64,000 nucleotides of DNA from Dactylosporangium siamense. GTDB lineage: Bacteria; Actinomycetota; Actinomycetes; Mycobacteriales; Micromonosporaceae. Below the pieces are notes generated by a model. The model saw only the letters and a program-made list of their open reading frames with translations, searched no databases and had not been told where the DNA came from. The stretch is taken from positions 81,570 through 145,569 of the forward strand of contig NZ_BONQ01000107.1 of the NCBI RefSeq assembly GCF_016862795.1, read 5' to 3'. A program made the translations under genes and the position numbers. Below, piece after piece: positions 24,716 to 32,585 of the stretch; position 1 is the stretch's first letter, and each line of letters begins with the position of its first letter.

Positions 24716-25972
24716 ATGCAGCTCGACTCGACTGACCCGATCGCCCTTTGGCAGTACGCGGAACGGTATCTCGGCGTCGGGACCCGGACCTACAGCCCCT
24801 ACGCCGGCGACCTCGACATCGACGACGCCTTCCATCCGCAGCGGGGCACGCCGACGTTCCAGCTGCCGACGTTCCAGGTCCCCGGCAGCGTGCACGTCGC
24901 CTCGCCGGTCGTGCCGTCGCCGCTGCCTTCGCTGTATCAGGGACTGCTGCCCGTGCATCCCAACGCGCTGGACGCCCCCGACCTCGTCGGCCGCGCTGAG
25001 CTGCTGGCCTCACCGCCGGGCCCGACGCTGACCGCGGTGCCGACCGCGAACGCCCGCACCGTCTTCGTCACCGCGATCGACGGCACCCCGGTCGAGCCGC
25101 ACTTCGTGAAGCTGCACTACCCGCGCCGCCTGTCCCGCTTCACCCGCCGCCTGCGCAAGCCGGTGATCGAGCTGCAACTGTGGGTGTCCGACGAGCTCGT
25201 CCGCGTCGGCGCCCCGGTGCTGCCGGAGGTCGGCGGCGGCTGGTTCGGCGCGGGCTCCGGTCCGGGGTCTGGTTCGGCCTTCGGTCCGGGGTCCGGTTCG
25301 GGTTCCGGTCCGGGTTCCGGGTCCGGCGACGACGCCTGGGGCTTCCTGCTGCGCGCCGCCCGCCCCCTTGCCCCCGCCCCGGCGTGGACGGTGCCGCTGT
25401 TCGCCCTGTACGGCCGCGACCTGCACCACCCGACCGACCCGACCCTGCTGGAGCAGCTCGTCGACGCCTTCGACGAGGACCCCACGGCGTTCGTCGCCTC
25501 GCGGATCGTGGAGCCGATGGTGCGGCTGTGGGCGTCGGTGGCCCGCGACACCGGCTGCCCCCTGGAGACACACGGGCAGAACACGCTGTTCGCCTTCGAC
25601 GTCCACCGCCGCGAGAGCCGCATCCTGTACCGCGACTGCGCGATCTACGTCGACGCGGCCCGCCGTGCCGGGCTGGGCCTGACGGGGCCGCTGCCACCGG
25701 CGAACGTGATCCCACGCGACGTGCCGATGGCCGCCGACGAGGTGTTCAGCCTCACCTACGACAGCTTCATGGGCCACCACGCCCTGTCCTACGTGGCGGC
25801 GCTCGCCGAGCAGCGCTGGGGCGTGCGCCCGTCGTCGCTGCACGCAGCCGCCCGGGCCGCCTTCACGGCACAGGACCTGCTCCCGCCGACGGTCTATTAC
25901 TACGACGACGTCCTGTACGACAACAACGACTGGAAGCTGGTCGACACCGGGCGCCAGCCGGTGTGGCGGTAG
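24716..25972 (+). CDS. IucA/IucC-like NIS synthetase (first of a tandem pair)
   Basis: Protein of 418 residues with hallmarks of the NRPS-independent siderophore synthetase superfamily, which adenylates a carboxylate and couples it to an amine or hydroxyl. Visible are LLPVHPNAL (about 78), ANARTVF (112), a FVKLHYPRRLSRFTRRLR region, ETHGQNTLFAF (about 283) and LYRDC (about 304), then a FhuF-like end (SFMGHHALSY...). It is shorter than classical members (about 600), so the boundaries are reduced. A Gly/Ser/Pro insert lies at about 178-206 and is absent in copy two. ATG at 24716. Ten bp separates it from copy two. Confidence 0.78.
   Translation: MQLDSTDPIALWQYAERYLGVGTRTYSPYAGDLDIDDAFHPQRGTPTFQLPTFQVPGSVHVASPVVPSPLPSLYQGLLPVHPNALDAPDLVGRAELLASPPGPTLTAVPTANARTVFVTAIDGTPVEPHFVKLHYPRRLSRFTRRLRKPVIELQLWVSDELVRVGAPVLPEVGGGWFGAGSGPGSGSAFGPGSGSGSGPGSGSGDDAWGFLLRAARPLAPAPAWTVPLFALYGRDLHHPTDPTLLEQLVDAFDEDPTAFVASRIVEPMVRLWASVARDTGCPLETHGQNTLFAFDVHRRESRILYRDCAIYVDAARRAGLGLTGPLPPANVIPRDVPMAADEVFSLTYDSFMGHHALSYVAALAEQRWGVRPSSLHAAARAAFTAQDLLPPTVYYYDDVLYDNNDWKLVDTGRQPVWR
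25253..25330 (+). repeat. Gly/Ser/Pro repeat expansion in the first synthetase
   Basis: Degenerate 6-12 bp units (GGTTCCGGTCCGGG and variants) repeat for about 78 bp and encode GSG/GPG runs between conserved blocks. The second synthetase has only GGYIGEGED at this point, so the insert is copy-specific and probably a flexible-linker expansion. Confidence 0.75.
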
Positions 25973-25982
25973 GCTCCGACGG

Positions 25983-27200
25983 ATGCGCCTGGACGCTTGG
26001 AGCGAACATGACAGCGACGGGACCGCCATCTGGCAGTACGCCGAGCGATACCTCGGCGGAGGCACCCGCAGTTACAGCCCGTTCGCGGCCGACGTCGACA
26101 TCTCGACGGAGTATCACCCGCAGCTAGGTGCCGCTGCGTTCACGGTGCCTACGTTCCGCATCCCGCCGGGGCTCGGCGGGTTCCTGGTGTCACGACATCC
26201 GTCGCCGCTCGCCGCGCTGTACCGTGACGGCGCGGATCTGCTGCTGCCGGTGCACCCGAATGCCCTGGACAGCGACGACCTGGTCCTGCGCCGCGAGTTG
26301 CTGGACTGTGAACGAGGCCCGCAGCTGCGGGTCGTGCCTTCCGCGAACGCCCGCACGGTGTTCGTCCTCGAGATCGACGGAGCCCCGGTCGACTCGCACT
26401 TCGTGAAGTTGCACTACCCGCGCCGCCTGTCGCGGTTCACCCGCCGGCTGCGCAAGCCGGTGATCGAACTGCAACTGTGGGCGTCCGACGAACTCATTGA
26501 CGCCGACGTGCCGATCCTGCCGGAGGTCGCCGGTGGCTACATCGGTGAGGGCGAGGACGCGTGGGGCTTCCTGATCCGCGACGCTGTGCCGGTCGGCGCG
26601 CAACGCCTGCCGGTGACGGTGCCGCTGTTCGCGCTGTATGGCGAGGACGTGCGGAGTCCAGGTGATCCGTCGCTGCTGCGGCAGCTCGTAGCGGCGTCAG
26701 GCGAGGACGCCGGCTCGTTCGTCGCCGACCGGATCGTGGCCGCCGCCGTCCGTCTGTGGGTGCGTGCCGTAACGCGGACAGGTGTCGCGGTGGAGCCACA
26801 CGGACAGAACACGCTGCTTTCGTTCCGCCTGGACGGTTCGGCCACCGAACTGCTGTATCGCGACTGCGGGGTCTACGTCGACGAAAGCATCCGTCTCGGG
26901 CTCGGCCTGTCCGGATTGCCGCCGACAAACGTCATCGGCCGCGACGTCAGTGCGGACCCGCGTCAGATCCTGAGTCTCGGTTACGACAGCTTCCTCGGCC
27001 ATCACGCGCTGTCGTATCTGGCTCGCGCCGCGGAAGAGCAACTGGGCGTGCCGCCGATGCGTTTACGCGCCGCAGCACGAGAGGCTCTCGCATTGACGGC
27101 TGAATTTCTGCCACCGACCAGGTACTACTACGAAGCTCAACTCGTCGATCGCAATGTGGTGAAACTCGTCGATACCGGCGAGGTTCCTCACTGGCGATGA
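25983..27200 (+). CDS. IucA/IucC-like NIS synthetase (second of a tandem pair)
   Basis: Protein of 405 residues, clear paralogue of the preceding gene: the same order of LLPVHPNAL, ANARTVF, KLHYPRRLSRFTRRLRKPVI, EPHGQNTLLSF and LYRDCGVYVD, and a similar end (SFLGHHALSYLAR). Strong similarity over most of the length without identity suggests old tandem duplication with functional split, as in pathways needing two condensations. It lacks the Gly/Ser insert. Codon use is less GC3-rich than in the first copy. ATG at 25983, 10 bp after the preceding stop. A hairpin at its stop probably ends the unit. Confidence 0.78.
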   Translation: MRLDAWSEHDSDGTAIWQYAERYLGGGTRSYSPFAADVDISTEYHPQLGAAAFTVPTFRIPPGLGGFLVSRHPSPLAALYRDGADLLLPVHPNALDSDDLVLRRELLDCERGPQLRVVPSANARTVFVLEIDGAPVDSHFVKLHYPRRLSRFTRRLRKPVIELQLWASDELIDADVPILPEVAGGYIGEGEDAWGFLIRDAVPVGAQRLPVTVPLFALYGEDVRSPGDPSLLRQLVAASGEDAGSFVADRIVAAAVRLWVRAVTRTGVAVEPHGQNTLLSFRLDGSATELLYRDCGVYVDESIRLGLGLSGLPPTNVIGRDVSADPRQILSLGYDSFLGHHALSYLARAAEEQLGVPPMRLRAAAREALALTAEFLPPTRYYYEAQLVDRNVVKLVDTGEVPHWR

Positions 27201-27222
27201 TCGCGGGGTAGCTTCCCGCGAT
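27200..27222 (+). terminator. Hairpin at the end of the synthetase pair
   Basis: ATCGCGGG (27200-27207) pairs perfectly with CCCGCGAT (27215-27222) around a 7-nt loop. The stem starts in the stop codon of the second synthetase and overlaps a potential ATG at 27221, supporting a later start for the next gene. Confidence 0.6.
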
Positions 27223-27228
27223 GAAATC

Positions 27229-27247
27229 GGGTACACCTGTTGTACCC
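27229..27247. promoter_or_regulatory. GGGTACA inverted repeat before the NTPase gene
   Basis: GGGTACA (27229-27235) and TGTACCC (27241-27247) are separated by 5 nt and lie about 25 bp before the chosen start of the NTPase gene. The compact operator-like symmetry suggests a repressor site; the binding protein is unknown. Confidence 0.45.
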
Positions 27248-27271
27248 GAACGGACGGAGGGGCGCCGCCCG

Positions 27272-30200
27272 ATGCGTGGCCGATTGCTGGTTGGGCTCGG
27301 CCTGGTCGCTGTGGCGGGCGGTCTGATCATTGCGATGGCTCGGGGCCTGTTGCCGTCGAGCCCGATGTGGACATTGGTGCTGACCAGCACGCTGACAATT
27401 CCCTTCGCCGTATTCGCCGACCTCATCGCAAGTTGGTGGGGCAAGTCCGTGGACGGCAACGGCGACCAGCGCGGGATTCTGGTCCGCCATTGCCTCGTCG
27501 ACGAACGCAACACGCTGCCGCAGGTCGGCAAAGTCGATCAGCCGGCATTGGTCGGTGTGCACGCACGGGCCGCTGCCACGTCCACCTACGTGCGCCGTGA
27601 TGTCGACGAAGTGCTCGACGGCATGCTCCGCACCGCTCGGGTGCTGGTCGTGCAGGGACCGCACGGCAGCGGTCGGTCGAGGGCGGCGTTCGAGGCCCTA
27701 CGACGGGTCCATCCGCGCCGGACGTTGGTTGTGCCGCGAGACCCGGCGTCGTTCGTCGCCGTTGTGGAGGCCAACATTCCGTTGCGTCGGGCGGTTCTCT
27801 GGCTCGACGAACTCGACACCTTCATCATGGCCGACCGCGTCGACAGGTTCCTGCTGCACCGCTTGGCGTCACACCGGACGGGACCCCTCGTCATCGTCGG
27901 CACCCGCCTCGACACGGCGCCGGCAACCGGACTGCTGTCAGAGTTCCTCGACGGCGCCGACGTCGTCTCGATCAGCGATGTCTGGACCGAGGCGGAGCAG
28001 CAACGATTCGACGTCGTCGCCGCAACGGACGCGGTGCTCGGGGGCGTGGACCGGGCGGCCGGCGACGGCAGGCTCCTGGTGAGCCTTCTCGCGGACGCCA
28101 CGCCCCCGCCGCGGCCGCCGGTCATCCCGTCCCAACCGCCCGGACCGCGGGCGTTGCGCCCGAGCATCCCGGCGCCGCCGCTGTGCCTGGGTCGCGACGG
28201 TGACGTTGCCGAGGTCGCGACGGCTGTCGCGGCGCAGCCTCCGGTCCCGATCTGGGTGCATGGTGCGCCTGGCATCGGCAAGAGCACCGTTCTGCGGGCG
28301 GCACTGCACCACCCGGCCGTGGTTGAACGGTTCGGCCCGAGGCGGTTTTTCGTCAGATGCGGCGGCGAGACGCAGGCCGACGCGATCCTTGCTGAGATCG
28401 CTGTGGCGCTGCACATCCCGATCGGTCAAGGCCTGATGGAGGCTGTGATCGACGCGTTGGCCGCCGAGCCGACGCTTCTGGCGCTCGATGAGCTCGCCAC
28501 GGCGTGGGAGCACGATCGTGATCAGGTCGAGGACCTGCTGGACCAGCTCGTGGCAATACCCGGGCTGGGACTCGCGGCCAGCATTCGCGGCGCGTCCTCG
28601 CCAAGTGTCGGGTTCGCCGTGCGTCGCGTGATGCTGCGGCCGCTGGATCAGGCAGTGGCACGGCAGATGTTCCTGTCCATCGCCGGAGACGAGTACTCCC
28701 GCGATCACCATCTCGGCGACCTGGTCGCGGCGCAGGACGGTGTACCACTCGCATTGAAGCTGCTCGCCACAGTCGCCCAGGGCGAACCGAACCTGCGGGG
28801 CCTTTGGCGGCGATGGACAACGCAACGTAGCCTGGTTACCGATGGGTTTCCCGGGCCGGACGGAATGGATGTCTCCGTTGAACTCACCCTCAGTAGTCCC
28901 CGCATGAACGGGGTCGCCCATCGTCTGCTCACCGCCCTCGGTGCGCTGCCCGACGGCATCGACCTGGACGACCTGCAGCGACTAATGCCGGGAACGGCGG
29001 ACACTGCTGCGGCGACGCTGCGCAGGGTCGGTCTCGCCTTCGACGACCAGGGACGTCTGCGGACATTGGCGCCGATCCGTGACTACGTTGCGCGGGAGCG
29101 GCCGATGTCCACCGACTTGCGTTCGGTGGTCCTTGAGCATTACCTCGACCTCGCCAAGCAGTTCGGTTCGCAGGTCGTTTCCGACAACGGTGCGCAGGTG
29201 AGCGCGCGACTGGTCGCAGAAAGCGGAAATCTCGACGCGACGGTGCGCATCGGCCTGACCGACGACGACCCGGCCGCGGCGATCCAGGCGGCCTGCGCGT
29301 TGGGCGAGTTCACACGTTGGTCCGGCATCGGCGATACGGAGCTGCTCGAGGCTGCGGCCGAGGCATCTCACCGAATCGGTGACCTGGCACTTGAAGGCGA
29401 ATGTCTCTATCGACTCGGCGACATTGCGTTGCGCCGATGCGAGCTCGACGACGCGCAACGATTCCTCACGAGAGCATTGCCGCTGTTCGAGGCCTCAGGC
29501 GACGTCCAGTGGCAGGCGCACACCGTCAAACACATCGGTGACACCGCGTTCGAACAGTCGGAGTTTCAGGCCGCACTGCCCTCGTTCGAGCAGGCAGCCG
29601 AATTGTATCGGGCAGTCGGTGACCGGCGGGGCGAGGCTCGCTGCTTCAAGACCCGCGGTGACGTGTCCGAACGATTGTCTGAATACGATGACGCCATCAG
29701 GTTGTTCGAGGCGGCGCTGGTGCTGGTCGACGAGATCGGTGACCGGCTCGAGGCGGCCGACCTGAGCCGGCGCCTCGGCGACGTGGCGCTGGCGATCAAC
29801 AACGTGGATGAGGCCGATCGGCGATACGCCGAAGCGCTCGCGTGGTATCAGGGCACCGGTGTGGTTCTTGGCCGGGCCAATTGCATTCGGGGGCAGGGCC
29901 AGGTGGCGTTGGCGCGCGGGGACTTCGAGGCCGCGCGTGCCGCGGTCCAACGGGCCGAGCCACTGTACGCACGGATGCGCTACCGCCGAGGTCAGGCCGA
30001 CTGTGTGACCGTCCTCGGGGAGATCGCTGTGGCCCGTGGCGAGCTGGCTCCCGCTGTTGATCTTTTCGACGTTGCGCTCGATCTGTACTCGCAGCTGAGT
30101 GACACGATCGGGCAGGCGACGTGCCGGCTCGGGATCGCGGTAGCGACGGCAGATCCGCAGGTCGCGGTTTCCATGGCGACTGCGGCGCTGGCTGACTTCG

Positions 30201-30358
30201 AGCGGGTCGGTCGTCGGGACGGCGTTGCACAGGCGCACGTCCGCCTGTCCGCGTTGGCTCAGGACGCGGGTGTGGCCGATGGGCACGTGCAGGCTGCGCG
30301 CGCGATCTGGCAGGCGCAGGGCCGTGCTGACAGGCTTGCACTGCTCGAGCAGGCCTGA
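27272..30358 (+). CDS. Membrane-anchored dual-NTPase (STAND-like) TPR protein
   Basis: Protein of 1028 residues with two N-terminal membrane helices (about 4-22 and 32-50). A first ATPase-like domain has a degenerate P-loop GPHGSGRSR (about 128; Arg replaces the usual Lys) and Walker B AVLWLDELD. After a Pro-rich linker (about 275-305) a second domain has a canonical P-loop GAPGIGKST (about 331), Walker B LLALDEL and a winged-helix region (about 545-610). TPRs (at least eight, about 690-1000) follow. I chose ATG 27272 because GGAGGGG lies 9 nt upstream and the ATG at 27221 falls inside a hairpin. Membrane sensing or defence-type signalling is inferred; no effector domain is visible. Confidence 0.82.
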   Translation: MRGRLLVGLGLVAVAGGLIIAMARGLLPSSPMWTLVLTSTLTIPFAVFADLIASWWGKSVDGNGDQRGILVRHCLVDERNTLPQVGKVDQPALVGVHARAAATSTYVRRDVDEVLDGMLRTARVLVVQGPHGSGRSRAAFEALRRVHPRRTLVVPRDPASFVAVVEANIPLRRAVLWLDELDTFIMADRVDRFLLHRLASHRTGPLVIVGTRLDTAPATGLLSEFLDGADVVSISDVWTEAEQQRFDVVAATDAVLGGVDRAAGDGRLLVSLLADATPPPRPPVIPSQPPGPRALRPSIPAPPLCLGRDGDVAEVATAVAAQPPVPIWVHGAPGIGKSTVLRAALHHPAVVERFGPRRFFVRCGGETQADAILAEIAVALHIPIGQGLMEAVIDALAAEPTLLALDELATAWEHDRDQVEDLLDQLVAIPGLGLAASIRGASSPSVGFAVRRVMLRPLDQAVARQMFLSIAGDEYSRDHHLGDLVAAQDGVPLALKLLATVAQGEPNLRGLWRRWTTQRSLVTDGFPGPDGMDVSVELTLSSPRMNGVAHRLLTALGALPDGIDLDDLQRLMPGTADTAAATLRRVGLAFDDQGRLRTLAPIRDYVARERPMSTDLRSVVLEHYLDLAKQFGSQVVSDNGAQVSARLVAESGNLDATVRIGLTDDDPAAAIQAACALGEFTRWSGIGDTELLEAAAEASHRIGDLALEGECLYRLGDIALRRCELDDAQRFLTRALPLFEASGDVQWQAHTVKHIGDTAFEQSEFQAALPSFEQAAELYRAVGDRRGEARCFKTRGDVSERLSEYDDAIRLFEAALVLVDEIGDRLEAADLSRRLGDVALAINNVDEADRRYAEALAWYQGTGVVLGRANCIRGQGQVALARGDFEAARAAVQRAEPLYARMRYRRGQADCVTVLGEIAVARGELAPAVDLFDVALDLYSQLSDTIGQATCRLGIAVATADPQVAVSMATAALADFERVGRRDGVAQAHVRLSALAQDAGVADGHVQAARAIWQAQGRADRLALLEQA

Positions 30359-30403
30359 CGACAACCTGATCTAGCGATGCGACCTCGGTCGCCGTTCTCT
30401 AAT

Positions 30404-30421
30404 CCTAGCATCCTAGGACGC
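30404..30421. repeat. CCTAG-rich motif, copy 2
   Basis: CCTAGCATCCTAGGACGC, differing at one base from 16464-16481, lies 45 bp after the NTPase stop. It shows the same spacing of TCCTAGCA and palindromic TCCTAGGA. No known regulator gene is adjacent at either copy. Confidence 0.5.
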
Positions 30422-30430
30422 CTTAGGTGA

Positions 30431-30475
30431 CGTGCCTGACGGCACGCCTTTTGAAACCCCTGTCTTCGACAGGGG
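30431..30475 (+). terminator. Two consecutive hairpins downstream of the NTPase gene
   Basis: CGTGCC/GGCACG (30431-30436 with 30441-30446) is followed by CTTTTG. Then CCCCTGTC (30457-30464) pairs perfectly with GACAGGGG (30468-30475) around a TTC loop. The pair lies in the 283-bp gap before the 30642 gene and could terminate the NTPase transcript. The rest of the gap shows no gene. Confidence 0.6.
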
Positions 30476-30641
30476 AGGGCGGGGCGGAAGCACCGTCCGG
30501 GGCGGGTGGGAACCGCGTCAGCCGTTCGGTCAGACATGTACCTGCGGTCACCGGGCTGCCCGTTCACCTGCGGAAATGCTGTGATGTACACGAGGATCAG
30601 CGAGGATCAGCTGGAAGCACGGACGCTTCGGGAGGCACCCC

Positions 30642-30977
30642 ATGGAGATTCGACAGCTGTCGCCGGCGACGCACGCCGCAGCGCAGAACAAGACGACGAA
30701 CCCGCCGGCCGTCGAGCCGGTCGCGCCGCCCCCGAAAGGTGGGCTGCCCGGGTCGCAGCAGGTGCTCAGCCAGCTGACACCGGGAGACCGGGCGGCCATC
30801 TCGGGGCTGACCGGCTATCACCTGTCCCCGACGGGGGCGGTGACGAACGTCGGCGGGATGCCGCCGTGGTCGTTCATCATGGCGTTCGCCGCGTCGCGGA
30901 CCGCCGCGCAGCCGGTGGAGGACACGGAGAAGGCGACGGACGCGACCGCGGTGGAGCACGTCGACGTCACCGTGTAG
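30642..30977 (+). CDS. Small hypothetical protein
   Basis: Soluble protein of 111 residues. A Pro/Ala/Gln-rich N-terminal third (about 1-38, KTTNPPAVEPVAPPPKGG) precedes a compact conserved-looking segment LTPGDRAAISGLTGYHLSPT and GAVTNVGGMPPWSFIMAFA, then an acidic tail. No signal peptide or membrane span. I do not recognise the family. The ATG at 30642 has GGGAGG about 10 nt upstream. The coding bias is good and the flanking spacers hold hairpins, so it appears to be a stand-alone gene. Confidence 0.6.
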   Translation: MEIRQLSPATHAAAQNKTTNPPAVEPVAPPPKGGLPGSQQVLSQLTPGDRAAISGLTGYHLSPTGAVTNVGGMPPWSFIMAFAASRTAAQPVEDTEKATDATAVEHVDVTV

Positions 30978-31301
30978 CGGGGCCCGCCGGGTGTTGGGCG
31001 CGCCGTGGTGCCGGGTGTAGGTGACCTGGCGGCGACGGTTGGAGACGACGACGGCCGGTGTTCGAGGTGCCGCGTTCGCGAGGACGGTGCTGTTGAGGGC
31101 GCAGTGGGTGGCGCGTGAGACGGCCGGCCGTGAGCGGGTCAGGATGTGGTGGGTGGCCGATGGCGGTCCCTGCTGGTGGGGTGCTCGCCCCTCATGAGAC
31201 GTGCGCCGCCGACCGGTCCGGTCGGCGGCGCCTTCATGTGTGGGTGGGTGCGCTGGCACGCCGACGGCCTGCGCACCCGGGTCCCAGCTTAGGGTTCGGG
31301 T
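30978..31301. other. Gene-poor spacer with a strong hairpin
   Basis: The 324 bp between the small hypothetical gene and the second DapA-like gene contain no convincing gene. A minus-strand frame over roughly 30990-31150 reads as a plausible protein tail (e.g. THCALNSTVLANAAP) but lacks a start or domain, and may be a remnant or chance. The hairpin at 31203-31231 lies in its right third. Confidence 0.5.
31203..31231 (+). terminator. Perfect GC hairpin
   Basis: GCGCCGCCGACCGG (31203-31216) is complementary to 31218-31231 with only one base between; a loop of 5 nt leaves a 12-bp stem. CTTCATGTG follows. It is a strong stem, probably insulating the 31302 gene from upstream transcription or acting as its leader. 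Confidence 0.65.
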
Positions 31302-32075
31302 ATGACTGTGGAGCGGAATCCGTTGTGGCGGGGTGTCGCGGTGGCGCTGGTGACGCTGTTCGAGGCGGACGGGTCGGTGGATGTCGCGGGCACGGCCCGG
31401 CACGCTGAGCGCCTTGTCGCTTCCGGTGTGCGGGCGGTCCTGGTGGCGGGGTCGACGGGTGAGGCGGACGCGTTGGGTGATGGTGAGCGGGTGGCGTTGG
31501 TGGCGGCGGTGCGGCAGGCGTGTCCCGGGGTGCCGGTGATCGCGGGTGCGGGTGGTGCGTGGGCGGGTCCTGCGGCGGAGTTGACGGCGGCGTCGGTGGC
31601 GGTGGGTGCGGATGCGGTGCTGGTGGCGCCGCCGCGGCGGGCGGGGGATCTGCGGGTGTTCTACGAGCGGGTGGTGTCGGCGGCGGATGGGCGGCCGGTG
31701 CTGGCGTATCACTTTCCGGTGGTGGCGGGTGGTGCGGTGCCGGTGGAGGTGTTGCCGTCGTTGCCGGTGGTGGGGGTGAAGGACTCGACGGGTGATGTGG
31801 AGCGGTTGTTGCGGTTGCTGACGGAGTGGGACGGCGCGGTGTACGTGGGTTCTTCGGCGCTGGTGTCGACGGCGGGGATGCTGGGTGCGGCGGGGGCGAT
31901 CCTGGCGGTGGCGAACGTGGCGGCGGAGGATTGTGTGGCGGCGTGGGAGGGGGATCCGGCGGCGCAGTTGCGGTTGGTGGGTCCGCATGTGGCGGCGAGG
32001 ACGGGGTTTCCGCATGGGTTGAAGCGTCTGGTTGCGGAGCGGTTCGGGACGTCGACGGCGGCGCGGATGGGGTGA
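31302..32075 (+). CDS. DapA-family aldolase/lyase (second copy)
   Basis: Short TIM-barrel enzyme of 257 residues from the dihydrodipicolinate synthase/N-acetylneuraminate lyase family. GSTGEADAL (about 50) is the carboxylate loop, YHFPVVAGG (about 127) has the catalytic tyrosine, and VVGVKDSTGD (about 160) has the Schiff-base lysine. It is about 35 residues shorter than usual and clearly different from the 7495-8379 enzyme. Its codons favour G in third position, unlike C-rich neighbours elsewhere. ATG at 31302. Substrate unknown. Confidence 0.85.
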   Translation: MTVERNPLWRGVAVALVTLFEADGSVDVAGTARHAERLVASGVRAVLVAGSTGEADALGDGERVALVAAVRQACPGVPVIAGAGGAWAGPAAELTAASVAVGADAVLVAPPRRAGDLRVFYERVVSAADGRPVLAYHFPVVAGGAVPVEVLPSLPVVGVKDSTGDVERLLRLLTEWDGAVYVGSSALVSTAGMLGAAGAILAVANVAAEDCVAAWEGDPAAQLRLVGPHVAARTGFPHGLKRLVAERFGTSTAARMG

Positions 32076-32156
32076 CCGGGTTACGGTCCGGTTTCGGGGT
32101 GTAAGAAGCCGTCGCGGTGTGTTGACCGGGGGTGGTCGGCGGATTTCCATGGGTGT

Positions 32157-32528
32157 ATGGGTGACGACGCGCTGGTGGCGGAGCGGTCGGGGTTGATCTC
32201 GTCGATGTTGGCGGTGATCGATCGGCGCGACTGGGGTGATCTGGTGGATCTGGTCACGGATGACGTGGTGTATCACCGTCCGGGTTGTCCGCCGATCGAG
32301 GGGGTGGACGCGTTCGTGGCGTTCTACCGGAAGCGGTGCATCGTGGCGTCGGGGCGGCATGCGGTGGACCGGTGTGTGGAGGCCGGCGGGCAGGGGTTCG
32401 TGTGGGGCCGGTTCGAGGGGATGTCGCATTCGGGGGTGCCGTTGAACGAGATCTTCGCGGACTGGTTCGAGGTTCGTGACGGTCGGGTGGCGCGGCGCCG
32501 GACGTTCTTCTACCGCCCGGCGATCTGA
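32157..32528 (+). CDS. SnoaL/NTF2-like protein
   Basis: Single-domain protein of 123 residues of the NTF2-like/SnoaL superfamily, a cone-shaped fold used for small-molecule binding, isomerisation or hydrolysis. The start (LISSMLAVIDRRDWGDLVDLVTDDVVYHRPG) and the block IEGVDAFVAFYRKR are typical, as is the final DWFEVRDGRVARRRTFF. No active site can be assigned. ATG at 32157. It lies 81 bp after the DapA-like gene and 57 bp before the hydrolase, so a small plus-strand unit is likely. Confidence 0.82.
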   Translation: MGDDALVAERSGLISSMLAVIDRRDWGDLVDLVTDDVVYHRPGCPPIEGVDAFVAFYRKRCIVASGRHAVDRCVEAGGQGFVWGRFEGMSHSGVPLNEIFADWFEVRDGRVARRRTFFYRPAI

Positions 32529-32585
32529 GGAGCGGTCCGGAAATCGCGTGGCGTGCCGGGGCGGTGGGGTGGAGGATGCCTCGGC

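Noticed and set aside
27221..27271. Upstream ATG start for the dual-NTPase gene at 27221
   Set aside because: It lies inside a hairpin and an inverted repeat and has no ribosome site; ATG 27272 has GGAGGGG at 9 nt.
7495..32075. The two DapA-like genes as lysine-pathway enzymes
   Set aside because: Neither lies near lysine genes, one pairs with LysR and the other is short, so they are annotated only to family level.
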